A DNA stretch of 64,000 bases from the NCBI GenBank assembly GCA_023376005.1, contig CM042150.1, positions 73,936,131 to 74,000,130 of the forward strand, written 5' to 3'. Source of the DNA: Doryteuthis pealeii. Taxonomy: Eukaryota > Mollusca > Cephalopoda > Myopsida > Loliginidae. A program made the translations under genes and the position numbers. Shown in pieces: positions 21,151-33,719 of this stretch (positions within the stretch are counted from its first letter, which is position 1; each line of letters opens with the position of its first letter). The notes beneath the pieces were generated by a model. The model was not told the origin of the DNA. It did no database searches and saw only the letters and a program-made list of their open reading frames with translations.

Positions 21151-23720
21151 CATCACATTTTGGGGATAGAAAAGTTTTAATGTAACTTCTTTTTAAACAG
21201 TCATTTTTGGTGGAAAATATGGAACTACTGAAAATTGGAAAATGTTGTAGCAAAAAGATTAATATTTCCTTTAAATTTAAATAGTGTTATTCTCAAAAAG
21301 GAAAGAAGGAAAACAAATTGCTATTATAGTTTAATAATGCTATATCTATCTTTTAATTAGATGAACAATCAAATGATAGGATATAGCAATGCTTCTTTGA
21401 AAATAGATCTATGAATGGTTTTCTCAAATATGAAATGTTTTATCAAGGACAGATGAGGAGCTTATCTTTTTCTATTATACCCCAATCAAAACTTTCAAGA
21501 AAGGTATCAGAATATTCCTTTGTACAAAAGGAAAACTCAAGCTCAGTATAGATTTAAAATATTAAAAGGATATTTTTTTTAAATAGGGCTATTCAGGCAA
21601 CAAAAGAAATAACAAAAAATAACATTCTTTGGTTTACAAATATTTTCTTTTATTTAACAAGACTATTTAGTAAATGGAATTCATAATGGAAAAAGGATGG
21701 GCTTTTAGCATCCATTAAACGGTTCTCCTTACACCTGTTGCTGACTCCTTGGAGTTCTTCTTTGGTGCTTTTGCTGGATTATAAAAAATTGTGAAACTAA
21801 GACTAAAATAAAAGTTTCCCCAATTTTTTTTCAAAGCTTTATGAAGAAAATAGAAGTAAGATCATCAGCCAACTGTGCTGTAGAACCTTTGAAGGTAATG
21901 ATCCAAAAATTAGATGACAGAAATTAAAATTAGTGAAAAATATGCATCACTGAATTCTTTGTTATGGATAGTGTTAGTATTCCCCTGTTAGAATTGAAGA
22001 TTACGACAGAGCTCCAGCTTTTAAAAAATACAGGAAAATGGAAAGGTGAGTCCCATTGAATACTGTCATAACCCTTTTCCCCCAGTTGAGAAATTCAAAA
22101 GAAATTTGCATGTAAATTTGAAAAATTTATTATTTGGAGTATAGTCACCAAATCAATCCAAAAGCAAACACATTGGTGACCCCCCCCCCCTAAAAAAAAC
22201 CCATGTAAACAAGAATTCTTTTATATCAGGCAAGGTAGATTATGTTTTGTTATTGATTCCAGAAAGGGTGGGAGCCATCTTCACAATTTGATTGACCAAA
22301 AACGTTTTCCAGCTGTTTATTCAAACTTAAAGGAAATCCTCCTGTTACTTCTTGGATGCACCAAACAATTTCAAGAATGTCCAAGCTTCAGTTTAAAAAC
22401 ACAGTTCTATAAATATGGGATGTATATATAGAAATTGTACAAGAAAATTTATAATTTTACAAGTAACTTAAAAAAAATTTAAACTTATTCAGAACAATTT
22501 TCAAAGACATTTAGTTTAGTGATAACATTAATATATTTCTTTTGTACTAGTTTGTTGCATTAACACTTTCATCAACACATATCCTACAATTGATATTATC
22601 AGTTTTTTCATTGGCATTATTCCATGCTGCTATTATTAGAGAATCAGTTTATCTCTTTAATTTCCCTTTCACAACCATGTTCAGTTCTTCTTGTGTGCAA
22701 TATTGTCAGTTTGTTGCTGAAGTTAGTATTTGAATTTAAAACAGCCAACATTCACAGGATGCCGGTTAGATCCCCCATGGAAGCACCTGACAATCATGGC
22801 ACTCAAATTTGTAATTGTAATCTACAGTTTATGTTATTTGGTACAATCATTATTTGGTGTTCTGATAAGTAAGCACAGAATGATTTAGAGGTCATAGACC
22901 ACTAGCCATCCTTTGAGTTATGATATTTGGGGGGATTATAGTAAGATGAAATAATAGGGAACTATGTTAAATTGCAATGGTCACTTTTATGTATTGATAT
23001 TAAACTGATGTAATAATTATATTCTTATCCAGGCCACAAATTTGCAGTACTTGTAAAGAGAGTGAAGATAAGTTAATCTTGAGTTGCAATTTTACATGAA
23101 TTCTAAGTTTTGCAACATAAAAAGACAAAAAATATTTTGTTGTAAAACATTCAAGATTTGAATAAATTTGACATCAAAGCAATGAATGAATAATGAAACA
23201 AGAATTTAACTTCTTTTTTTTCATGTGTGGTGATATATTATTCAATGAAAAAGATAGAAATATCTTTTCTAATCTTTTAGTTCCTCTTCCTTTTCACTTT
23301 CTACCTACATCACAAGGGCCCATTTTGGGAGAGCCAAGTAAATATTATCAGCTTGTGGTTTGTTATTTTTGAAAGTATGTGATAAACACCTGAGAAAACA
23401 TTACGGTCAAGTTGACTTATCTGGGGTGGTGGTAGGGTGGGTGAATAAGCAAAATGTGTTATTTGCATTTCGTTTCTTTAAATTAACTCTCGTGATTTTA
23501 GAAGAAAGGAAAAAAAATCATGTGATTATTTTTAATAAGAAAATAGATTAACTCAACAACAACAGATTGAGTGAGGAAGATCAATGAGTGAGTAATAAAT
23601 GTGTGGGCGTATGCATATTTAAGAATTATGAAAAGAATTTACATGCATACCTTATAAGTACATGTATGTGCATATAAGAGAAATAGATTAATACATAAAA
23701 AATATTGCTTTAGCTATTTC
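21151..23720. other. Unique AT-rich DNA, nothing recognised
   Basis: Scanned for coding sense and elements without success. It has a C10-A8 run near 22180-22199. Short frames at 22624-22872 and 23360-23551 carry no motif. Confidence 0.5.
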
Positions 23721-23790
23721 CACCCCCTCTCTCTCTCTCTCTCTTTATATTATATATATAATGAACATTGATCTGTGAAAACTTTGTAAA

Positions 23791-23839
<49 letters not shown>

Positions 23840-23840
23840 A
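23721..23840. repeat. (CT)n and (TA)n microsatellites
   Basis: CT run at about 23728-23745 and TA run at about 23797-23834, next to a SINE copy. Confidence 0.9.
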
Positions 23841-24015
23841 ACCTCTCTATATAAGCAGGATGCAACACAAGGTCAATTTCTTAAGCAGAGTTTGACAGGT
23901 TTGAATTCAGAGTTTTCTCTCTCCTAACATATTAGCGCTTTGTGAAATGCAAATAGCTTTGGGGCAACAAGTCCATTTCCTAGGACCCTAACCATTACAC
24001 CACATGCCTCAAATT
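23841..24015 (-). repeat. SINE family A copy, reversed
   Basis: Reversed family words: GCAGGATGCAACACAAGGTC, AAGCAGAGTTTGACAGGTTT, GAATTCAGAGTTTTCTCTC and AGCGCTTTGTGAAATGC. The head end is ACCCTAACCATTACACCAC, the reverse of a tRNA-like TGGTGTAATGGTTAGGGT A-box region. Its orientation is opposite to the copy at 24131; the two are separated only by a TA tract. Confidence 0.65.
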
Positions 24016-24052
24016 ATTTTGATACTTTATTATTGGTGTATGTGTATGTGTG

Positions 24053-24075
24053 TGTGTATATATATATATATATAT

Positions 24076-24130
<55 letters not shown>
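24053..24130. repeat. (TA)n with (CA)n interruption
   Basis: GT/TA/CA mixed microsatellite lying between two SINE copies in opposite orientation. Confidence 0.95.
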
Positions 24131-24131
<1 letters not shown>

Positions 24132-24650
24132 AGGCGCGTGGGTTAGTTGTTAGAGTCGTGGAAAATGGACTCGTCGATTCGAGTTCAATTCCTAGATGAA
24201 GCTGTTGTCATTTCACATAGTGCTAATACTTTTGGGAAAGGTATGAATCCATATATTCTCCCTCCAGCTATGGGTTAAATAATAGGGCAGACTGGGCCCT
24301 TCAGCCTTGGGTAGGTAACCAGTCTAGGAGAGGGATAACTCTGAATTCAAAATTCCCTCCAGCTATGGGTTAGATAGTAGGGCAGACTGGGCCCTTCAGC
24401 CTTGGGTAGGTAACCAGACTAGGAGAGGGAAAACTCTGAATTCAAAATTCCTGAGGTCGGTCATTGATTGGGTTTGTGGCAACACTTGTTGCACCAATTC
24501 TTTCCTATCGACTGTGCCAAAAAGTGTGGATGGTCCAACACAAGCCTTCACCACTATAAACAAATCACTGTGTGGATGTTCATTGTATGAACACTCATAC
24601 GTCGATCGACGGGAGACTCCATCATATGCACCAATAATAAAATATTAAAA
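24131..24650 (+). repeat. SINE family A copy with internal 95-bp duplication
   Basis: The head reads GGAGGCGCGTGGGTTAG then GATTCGAGTTCAATTCC, a tRNA-derived A-box/B-box arrangement. The body segment beginning CCCTCCAGCTATGGGTTA occurs twice with a period of 95 bp (24260-24354 and 24355-24450), each copy containing GCAGACTGGGCCCTTCAGCC. The two units differ at a few sites. The part after 24470 reads on into unrelated-looking sequence with CGTCGATCGACGGGAG (24601-24616). Confidence 0.7.
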
Positions 24651-24984
24651 TAATTTAAAGATATAAAACAGAACCACATATGACTCAGATTTTCATGAAA
24701 GCAATCTTCAAGTGTTTATTAAATAGCATCTGAAATCTATTGAATTCTACTGAATATATATTTCACTCAATTTCTGATGCAATATTCAAGCCATGTGACT
24801 TTATTTTTGTTATGTTGTTCAATCTGGTGCTAAATTATAAAGTAAGTTTAAATCTAGAGTAACATTTTCATACTAATTCTGATTAATCTTGATTCCAAGG
24901 ATTAGGATAATTTATAATATCAAAATTTCTTCCAAGCACAATTTTCATTGTTTAGATCCTTGTTACCAGTATTCACCCTCTTTA

Positions 24985-25335
24985 AACACACACCATAAAA
25001 AATGCTCAGAGAAAAGATTAGATGGAAGCTACTCAAGGATATTGCATGCTGTTTTGAACAAATCATGGACGCAGCATCTCACAATTAAACAACTTTACGA
25101 ACATCTGCCTCCTATTACACAAAACATTCAAGTGAGATAAATGAGACATGTTGGAAATTCAAATTGAAACTAATAAGTGATGTTCTCCACAGGCACACTA
25201 GTGTGGGCTGACCAGTAAAATTGTACATCAATCAGCTCTTTGCAGATTCTGGATGGTGCACAGAAGACCTACCAGGTTCAATGGCCAATATGGATGGTTG
25301 ACAAGAAAAAGAGTCATAGGCACTCATGCTGACAG
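24985..25335 (+). mobile_element. LINE fragment: region after the RT, 5'- and 3'-truncated
   Basis: The plus strand reads EKRLDGSYSRILHAVLNKSW, then QLYEHLPPITQNIQVR to a stop at 25140. In other frames it continues with RHVGN, SDVLHRHTSVG, LYINQLFADSGWCTEDLPG. This is the conserved C-terminal tail of a widespread animal LINE group (LDGxYTRMLRAVLNKSW, then HLPPI, then RRTRHxGHxWR, then YIxQLCADTGxxxEDLPG). Stops and frameshifts show it is dead. A related fragment lies at 56640-56935. The RT core is not present. Confidence 0.75.
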
Positions 25336-25690
25336 CACACCTTGATAATGATAATGATGGTTTAATTTCTTGTTCTTCACTATATTTTTCTTTATAGTCA
25401 CAAATATATTTAAAAAGCCATGTGTGATTTGTGTGTAATTTATTTTTGAATGAAGCTGAATAACAAAATGTTTTTTTTTTATAAAAATGTATAGATAAAT
25501 ATGAATGAGTAATGTAGGAATTTTGACAGGAAAAAAATAAATATATCTTTAAAAACAAATTGTGGGCGAAACATTTGAGCTAAAATGTTGTTTTTTTTAG
25601 CATATTGGTTTTTGAAAATTCCCAAAACTGTTGAAATTTTTTGTGAGTCATTTTCTGTAGGTTTAATGTTCAACTGTTTCTTTACATTCT
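25336..25690. other. AT-rich DNA, nothing recognised
   Basis: Two overlapping minus frames (25232-25558 and 25479-25673) are shadows of the LINE fragment and of AT-rich sequence. Confidence 0.5.
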
Positions 25691-25694
25691 GTCC

Positions 25695-25985
25695 ATCAGG
25701 TTAGCTAAACCAAATCTTTAGATTTTTATATAAAGTAGACATCTATCTGAAAGTTTCCTTGACTTAAACTAAAGTTTTTCCTATTAATTTTCCCTAGTCA
25801 CCAGAAAATCAAGACTTAAAAGATTATGTCATTATATTTACATTTGTAGTAGGAGCAGTGACCATGAGGAGTTTATAAAATTAACATCTCAACAATGTTT
25901 ATTAACTTATAAGTCATAACAAGAAAGATAGTTATGTGCTATCAGCTTAAAATCTCACCATTAGGAAAAATGTTTAACTAGTTCA
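25695..25985 (+). repeat. Dispersed repeat family D, compact copy
   Basis: Starts CCATCAGGTTAGCTAAACCA, then CAAGACTTAAAAGATTATG, ATTTACATTTGTAGTAGGAG, AACTTATAAGTCAT and AGCTTAAAATCTCACCA. The same blocks in the same order lie at 58535-59250, where about 0.45 kb separates the first block from the rest. Function unknown. Confidence 0.55.
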
Positions 25986-27439
25986 TTATAATTCATTAAT
26001 TTTCTCAACTCAAATGCCAAAATATAATTTTTAGACCTGTATAGCAACATTTTTAACATTGTAATAAATTGACAAGTATACATTTAAATGTTAGAAATAA
26101 AAGCAAATGTGAAATTTAAAAAACAAAAACAAAGTATTAATCAACACATGATATAAGTTCTTAAAAAACCCAAAACATTTAAAACCCTTGGGATTTATTT
26201 TTATAGATAATTAAGATAGATAGAAAGAAATGGATATGTGGGAATCATATCATAAAAAACATTTTCCTTAATAAAAAGTTAATAAAACTTCTGTCTGTTC
26301 AGTTACTGTTTTTAGCTTATTATCTTTTATTATGTAACCTATGATTTTTGTGTATTAACATAGATAAACTGAAGTATAACATGTAATAATTTGCTAGTAG
26401 AATTCATTGGCAACATATTTCAATTAAATATTGTCTGTTTCAAAATTATTTGTTTTCTCACAGTTGTTTGTTTTTTATGACCAAGATAGCAGTAATTAAA
26501 TACTAAATATAGAGGTGAACAGGAAAGATAGCAAGAAACAGATAGTGCCAAAGTTTGGTTGAATGGTGCCATAGATTATTGACTGTGGCATTGATTCTTT
26601 CTGTGGAATGCTATTAGGAATGACAATGTTTGGCTACAGGTCTTTCATGTTTGTCTCATTAGATGAATAAATGCTTTTTTTTTATTTTATCTATATATAA
26701 ATTGGTTCATTATACTAAATCATTATGATCTTTGTGAAATGAGATAAATGTTTCAATATATACTCACTTAGATATAACCTCTGAAAGCTATTAATATAAA
26801 TGTTAAGTTACATCCTATTCATAGAATTTATATTAATTGCAAACAAATAAATAAAAAGGAGTAGTCTATGATTAACTATTAATTCCCTTGAGAAATTACA
26901 ATGATTGGGGTAAGCACAAATGCTGAACTTACATTATTAAGTTGCAAATTGGACTGAAAATTGTTTTATTATCAAAGGACTTTTTAACTCTGTTATGATA
27001 ACAAAATTCCTACTATGATGTCTTATTTTTACTTTGGTTTTCTGAATATAAAAATCAGTCGCTTATGATTAGGATTTTATTAATTTCAAATAAAATAGTT
27101 ACCATAATTATTTGATTAAATTATCTTCAAATGAAAATAAACAAGGCAAATATTTATGTTGAACAGATGTTTCATTTCTTGGTGTATTTGAGAAAAAAAG
27201 ACATTTATTTCCCTTTAATTTGACTAAAGACAAGAAAAGCTTATCTTATACATATGACATTAACATGACAATAAAGCTACTGATTTTTTTCTTGGTAATT
27301 CCATCTTCATATATTTAGTATCAATATGACTAAAAAATGAATAAATATTAATGATTATTAATTGTGTGGTTTTATATTTCTATAAGAAGTCAAATAACTG
27401 GCAAAGTCAAATACACTAATCTCATTATTTACCAAGAGT
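25986..27439. other. AT-rich DNA, nothing recognised
   Basis: No element or gene visible. Confidence 0.5.
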
Positions 27440-27605
27440 TGACTGAACAGTTTAGATGATAACATAATATCTGCTGTTGATGACTTTTTTACCAATGGGA
27501 AAATTGTGTGGACTGCAAAGGGGGCTATATTGAAAAATAAACCTCATTTAGTCACATTTCCTGAAAGTATCTCGTCAGCTTATAGACTTTTCAGCTGACA
27601 CTCAT
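27440..27605 (+). mobile_element. mariner-type transposase remnant, C-terminal end
   Basis: One frame reads LDDNIISAVDDFFTNGK, then NKPHLVTFPESISSAYRLFS and a stop. The VDDFF motif followed by a short C-terminal tail resembles the last part of mariner transposases, which end a few tens of residues after it. The middle (expected RWxKC) is lost or diverged, and the catalytic DDD domain is absent. A small decayed fragment. Confidence 0.4.
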
Positions 27606-29069
27606 CACTTTAATTGACAAAACTTTTATTTCTATATTTTCATGTATGAAGCAATCAGTTTTATAAATAAGGTTTATTGAACTAGCAGAAAAATATGCCA
27701 AAGTCATCTATTGACAGGTGATACTACAAAAATCAAAACAGGAATGTGCGAGTGTGTATAAATGGGTTGGGAGATTTGATCAAAAAAGAGGGGGAGTGTG
27801 TGGGGGTCAAATTGCAGACCCAAAGACAAGGATGGCAAATGGAGAGAGAGAGAGAGAGAGAGAGGGGGGGTACTGAAGAATGGGTGCGGAGTTAAGCCCA
27901 ATGACAAAGATAGACCAAGGAGAGATAAGTTAATTAAGTTTTTATTAGAAATAGTCAAGAACTTCCCAAAACTAGCTGCAAATTTGCCTTTAAAAAAATC
28001 AAGCACAAAATATACCTTCACCACGAGGGAATTGCAACTTTGGTATTCCATATTTCCTCTAAGAAAATAAACCATAAGGGTCCTGTTTAAAAAGTGATGA
28101 GTATTGTTGTTGTTAATGCACTTTCCTTATAATAATCACAACTCTAATATGTTTTGATCCCAAGAAATGAAGATTTATACTTCCTTCAATAAAAATAATT
28201 AAAATTTTATACTTTATATATTCACATTTAGAATCCTTTAACCTTTAACATTTCTCTATGCCATGGTGGGAGAAGCAACAGTTCTCCCAAAATTGGGAAA
28301 AATAGTGGGAAAAAGCAAGAAGAAAAAAATACTTGTATTTTTATCTGTGTAGAATTATAAGAAAGTCAACATGTCTTCTCATCATCTCTTAATGAAAGAT
28401 TCCTCCTCATAAACTCAAAACAAATCAACTTTATTGATTACTATTTCTTTTTTACATGTTTTAACTTTTAAATAAAAATTCCTCTGCTTCATTAAACATC
28501 TTTTTTGCCTAAGATGGATGAAATTTATTTTACGAAAAAAGCAATTCATTGAAATTAGTTTGTGCATTTCTTGTTTCAAATAAAAGTCATTAACCGTAAA
28601 AGGGTTAAAGTAGAGAAAAGCAACCAAAGATGATTCTTTAAAAGAAAAGTTCTTGGCAAGAAACTCTTGGGAAACAGAAGAACAAAAACAAACTGATAAT
28701 AAATTGAATATTTTGATGCTAATAAGGATTCCTAACTTTCAGTCTCAAAATCTTCTGATAAATTTAACTAAAAAAAAGAAATAAATGAATAAATAGAAAT
28801 ACTCCAAACTTGATTAACAAATTTTGGTTCTTTTCAAAGTTTTTTTTCCAACTTTCAATACATGTTGTTACTTCAAAGCAAGTTTTTCTTTTTCAACCAA
28901 GAAACATAAAATGAAAATATTTTTGATTTTCTTCATGTTCACTTAAAAAGTTAAGAAATCTCTTGTGGATAATACGATGCAAACTTTGTAATGAGTTTTA
29001 GAAATTGTGTAAATGCCATTTTTCATGCAACTGAGGGAACCCATCTATGGAAAAATAAAACAGTAAAGT
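27606..29069. other. AT-rich DNA with one (GA)n tract
   Basis: A GA run followed by G7 lies at about 27841-27869. The frames across it on both strands (27704-28075) are partly simple repeat and have no known motif. Otherwise nothing recognised. Confidence 0.5.
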
Positions 29070-29150
29070 TGACTGAGTTCTCTAGCCTGGATGGACAACC
29101 AAATTAGGAGAAGGATAACTCTGTTAAGAACCAGGAGATGGAATCCCTAA
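29070..29150 (+). repeat. SINE family A body fragment
   Basis: The words CTAGCCTGGATGGACAACCA and AATTAGGAGAAGGATAACTC match the middle of the family. A fuller copy follows at 29260. Confidence 0.5.
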
Positions 29151-29259
29151 ATCTATTTGATGTTTGTCTTCAATCTCCTGAAACAATACCTATGCTAACT
29201 TTCTCTTGGAAAAGATCAGTGGTATGAAGAAGGGAGACATGCTGCACTGGCAACTGTGA

Positions 29260-29545
29260 GTCTTCCATGGAAGTTGCACTAAGCATAATGATTATCCTTG
29301 TTTGAAATGAAATCAGCAACCAGAGTTCAAATCCTGGATACGGCTGTTTACATTTCATTTCCTATTAATGCCATTGGGAATGGTATGAATTGATCTGCTC
29401 TCCCCTACCCCAGCTGTGGATAGAATAGTAAGGTAGAATGGGTTCTTTATGCATGGTTAGGTAACCCATATAGAAGAAGGAAAACTCTGAATTCAAACCT
29501 GCTTTACTCTGCTTAAAAATTGATCTTATGTCAAAAGAATGATGA
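29260..29545 (+). repeat. SINE family A copy
   Basis: Head GAGTTCAAATCCTGGATACG (B-box-like), then CATTGGGAATGGTATGAATT, CAGCTGTGGATAGAATAGTA, AAGAAGGAAAACTCTGAATT and TTAAAAATTGATCTTATGTC. This is the usual family order, in a diverged copy. Confidence 0.65.
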
Positions 29546-30296
29546 GGAAATGTAGTATTTACATTCATTATCCAGATAAGAATAACTTTCAATTATTGTC
29601 TTTTTATTTATGAACTTTATTGAATATTGATTTCCCCAACCATCCCCCAACTAACAAGGATGAAATTTCATGGCTGCTTACACACACCATGTAATGCAGG
29701 AGTGGACAGTAAAAGAGAGTGTGGAAGAAAGGCAACTTACTGACCAGGAATGTTGTACTAATAACAGATAGCAGGAATGGAAGCAATAGTAAGAAACAAT
29801 AAGAAAATAAACATTGAGGTGAAATATATATACAGAAATGTAAAAGAGGTTTCCTTTTCTTTGTTCATTTTTTCATAAGCTCTCTAAACTAGGTTGTTGA
29901 ATGTCTGTTCTATGATAGTTAAATTCTCGGTAAGTTCATGGATAACTTGTTTGGGCTATCCTCATGCCTATGTGAGGTAAGGTGGCTTGGTACCAAAGGA
30001 TATGTTTTGAGTGTTATCTGTGCTGGGTCATTGAGGTGAACAAGGAAACTACTGCCCATCAAAGATGTACAGGAACTTCAAGAATGAGAACAACCAATTG
30101 TGGAAAGCATCCACTGTTTCAATCAAACCTTTAGAAGTCAGGTGACCTGAAATGGCCTAGAGTTTATGGATCGGAATGAGATTTGACTTCAATACCAATG
30201 ATGCTGTTTAAGTCAACATAAAGAATTTAAAAATGAATACCTTGTCCATACTTCTCTTTCTTTTCACTGGACAATTTATCTTTTTTTTTTGCTTGC

Positions 30297-30339
<43 letters not shown>

Positions 30340-31516
30340 GGGAGAAAATTTTCTGGGCTTTAGATAACTGGAACATAATCACATTATTCAACTTTCATCT
30401 CTCTATTTTTTTATAATTTAAAATGTATTTGTGAGTTAACGTTCACTATTTTATAAAACCAAAATTTAAATGTCTGTGCATCCATTATTATAATTTACTT
30501 TTTTCTCCTAAAATTCTAGGTTTCTGGCTAAGTGTATGATATATATATGCATTCATTCAATAACATGGGTTAACCCAAAGTGTTTCATAGATGGCATGAC
30601 AAAAAGACATGTCTGTTTTTCTATTTATCCACTTCCTCATGAGTTTAATGTGATGTACCCTCATATTTACAAACAGGTATTAACTTGTTCCATCTGCGTT
30701 TTCCTATTGGCACATTTTGTAATGATTAACTAGGTAAGGTAGCAGATCTTTGTTAGTGAGTTCAATTCTGAGAACTCCATATTTCTGGTCATATGACTTT
30801 TGTGTCTTTGTCAAGGTCAGGCTGAGCAATTGGGCAGTACTCGAGGGCCAAAAGCATCAAGTAGCAAAAATTTCATTTTTGAAGAGGGCCTTAAATCAAT
30901 TAATGATTATAGTTAAAATAATTTACAACACTGGCCTTATGCTAAGCTAAACCAAGTTGAGATTACCTCCCTTTCCTGCAACAGACTCTTTGTATGACCA
31001 TTACTATAGCAACACATCCTATTATGAAAGCAAAGATGCAATAACAGAATACTGTAGCAAGAAGAACACCCGCCAGGAGCCTGCCTTTAAGCCAATTGCA
31101 AACAACATGTACACACTATACAGTACATAATTTCAAAAGCTTTCACATTTAATTTCGGACACACAACAACCATTTATACTTTCTTATACATTGAAGGATC
31201 CTGTCTTCTGGAGATAACAACATTTTTTTTTGTAATTTCACATGCATATACTAATCATTAAAATATTTCTTGTGTACTCATGTACATATCCTCAAAGAAG
31301 TTTTCTACATACATCTTTCCTGTTTAAATTACATCAATAAAAATTGTTAAGTTACACACAAAATCATCTTAGATTTTTTCCATATCAACTTAAACTACTC
31401 CTAGTCATTCCAAAATGTTAACCTTTAATAACAATGTTAACCTTTAATATCAGAGAAATGTAGCATTTACTGTGTGATAAATACTATACTTAATATACCC
31501 CATCAGATAAATTTAG
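29546..31516. other. AT-rich DNA, nothing clear; (TA)n(GA)n at 30297-30340
   Basis: The part at 29930-30240 is richer in GC and reads like an old element remnant in places, but I could not assign it. Short frames at 30536-30733 and 30750-30950 have no motif. A unique stretch at 30950-31090 is also less AT-rich. Confidence 0.45.
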
Positions 31517-33346
31517 ACTGACTGGAGACATATCACAGTCAGTGATGATTGAAGGTTGCACTGACTGGAGACATATCACAGTCAGTGATGATTGAAGGTT
31601 GCACTGACTGGAGACATATCACAGTCAGTGATGATTGAAGGTTGCACTGACTGGAGACATATCACAGTCAGTGATGATTGAAGGTTGCACTGACTGGAGA
31701 CATATCACAGTCAGTGATGATTGAAGGTTGCACTGACTGGAGACATATCACAGTCAGTGATGATTGAAGGTTGCACTGACTGGAGAGTCAGTGATGATTG
31801 AAGGTTGCACTGACTGGAGACATATCACAGTCAGTGATGATGAAGGTTGCAATGACTGAGACATATCACAGTCAGTGATGATTGAAGGTTGCACTGATTG
31901 GAGACATATCAAAGTCAGTGATGATTGAAGGTTGCACTGACTGGAGACATCAGTGATGATTGAAGGTTGCACTGAGTCAGTGATGATTGAAGGTTGCACT
32001 GACTGGAGACATATCAGTCAGTGATGATTGACTGGAGACATATCACAGTCAGTGATGATTGAAGGTTGCACTGACTGCATGACTGGAGACATCACAGTCA
32101 GTGATGATTGAAGGTTGCAATGACTGGAGACATATCACAGTCATGATGATTGAAGGTTGCACTGACTGGAGACATATCACAGTGATGATTGAAGGTTGCA
32201 ATGACTGGAGACATATCACAGTCAGTGATGATTGAAGGTTGCACTGACTGGAGACATATCACAGTCAGTGATGATTGAAGGTTGCACTGACTGGAGACAT
32301 ATCACAGTCAGTCACTGACTGGAGACATATCACAGTCAGTGATGATTGAAGGTTGCACTGACTGGAGACATATCACAGTCAGTGATGATTGAAGGTTGCA
32401 ATGACTGGAGACATATCACAGTCAGGATGATGAAGGTTGCAAACAATGATTGGAGACATATCACAGTCAGGGATGATTGAAGGTTGCACTGACTGGAGAC
32501 ATATCACAGTCAGTGATGATTGAAGGTTGCACTGACTGGAGACATATCACAGTCAGTGATGATTGAAGGTTGCAATGACTGGAGACATATCACAGTCAGT
32601 GATGATTGAAGGTTGCAATGACTGGAGACATATCACAGTCAGTGATGATTGAAGGTTGCACTGACTGGAGACATATCACAGTCAGTGATGATGAAGGTTG
32701 CAATGACTGGAGACATATCACAGTCAGTGATGATTGAAGGTTGCACTGGAGACATATCACAGTCAGTGATGATTGAAGGTTGCAATGACTGGAGACATAT
32801 CACAGTCAGGGATGATTGAAGGTTGCAATGACTGGAGACATATCACAGTCAGGGATGATTGAAGGTTGCAATGACTGGAGACATATCACAGTCAGTGATG
32901 ATAAGGTTGCAATGACTGGAGACATATCACAGTCAGTGATGATTGAAGGTTGCAATGACTGGAGACATATCACAGTCAGTGATGATTGAAGTTGCACTGA
33001 CTGGAGACATATCACAGTCAGTGATGATTGAAGGTTGCAATGACTGGAGACATATCACAGTCAGTGATGATTGAAGGTTGCAATGACTGGAGACATATCA
33101 CAGTCAGTGATGATGATTGCATGACTTGTCAGTGATGATTGAAGGTTGCACTGACTGGACATATCACAGTCAGTGATGATTGAAGGTTGCACTGACTGGA
33201 GACATATCACAGTCAGTGATGATTGAAGGTTGCACTGACTGGAGACATATCACAGTCAGTGATGATAGAAGGTTGCACTGATTGGAGACATATCACAGTC
33301 AGTGATGATTGAAGGTTGCACTGATTGGAGACATATCACAGTCAGT
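31517..33346 (+). repeat. Satellite array of 43-bp monomers (about 42 copies)
   Basis: The period is 43 bp (for example starts at 31555, 31598, 31641). Each monomer holds CACTGACTG and, 11 bases later, its reverse complement CAGTCAGTG, so each can fold into a hairpin. Linking words are GAGACATATCA and ATGATTGAAGGTTG. The left edge (31517-31790) is nearly homogeneous. Many shortened monomers lie from 31780 on. A variant GCAATGACTGG, which spoils one stem pair, is common from about 32110 to 33095, and the C form returns at the right edge. Minus-strand frames made of repeated QPSIITD words are artefacts. Confidence 0.97.
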
Positions 33347-33502
33347 TTATCACAATCCCAGATTCTAGAGGCAAACCTAATGAAACATTGTTTGTTACAA
33401 GAAAAGTTTTCTCTGAGAAATAAACAAATATTTTAACAACAGTCTTAGGCTGTATCGTTGATATTCTATTTTATATTGACTTTTGAACACTTCTATATCG
33501 TA

Positions 33503-33705
33503 AAAACAGACTGAAGCTTTAGAAAATTCTTTTGACAAAAAACAAATAGAAAATTGTAAGAACTTCTTAAAAGCTGTAAGGCTTCTTGCAGAATATAATC
33601 CAATTCTGAAAGAACACGTGAATAATGCACTGGAGAATTGCAGGAACCATGATTCCACAAATAAAAGTTGTGAAAAAGTATTACATTTCTCAGTAAAGCA
33701 ACAGT
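33503..33705 (+). mobile_element. hAT-like (DUF4371/ZMYM-like) transposase fragment
   Basis: A frame without a start codon reads KQTEALENSFDKKQIENC, then KNFLKAVRLLAEYNPILKEH and KSCEKVLHFSVKQQ before a stop. The LLAEYNPILKEH motif resembles the LLAEYDPxLKEH signature of the DUF4371 region found in hAT-type transposases and domesticated ZMYM1-like proteins. Only about 65 residues remain; no RNase H-like core or hAT dimerisation domain is seen. It begins directly beyond the satellite. Confidence 0.5.
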
Positions 33706-33719
33706 AAATAAATATTTAG

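Noticed and set aside
27704..28075. Frame of 123 residues rich in Ser and Leu
   Set aside because: It runs through a (GA)n tract, and neither strand has a recognisable motif.
29930..30240. Retrotransposon fragment
   Set aside because: It is GC-richer and coding-like in places, but no motif could be named on either strand.
31754..33015. Open frames with repeated QPSIITD and DMSPV words
   Set aside because: A 43-bp period read in three frames gives a repeating peptide by chance; shortened monomers break it at random.
31517..33346. Possible CRISPR-like array
   Set aside because: The units are contiguous 43-bp tandem monomers with no unique spacers, and the context is eukaryotic; it is a satellite.
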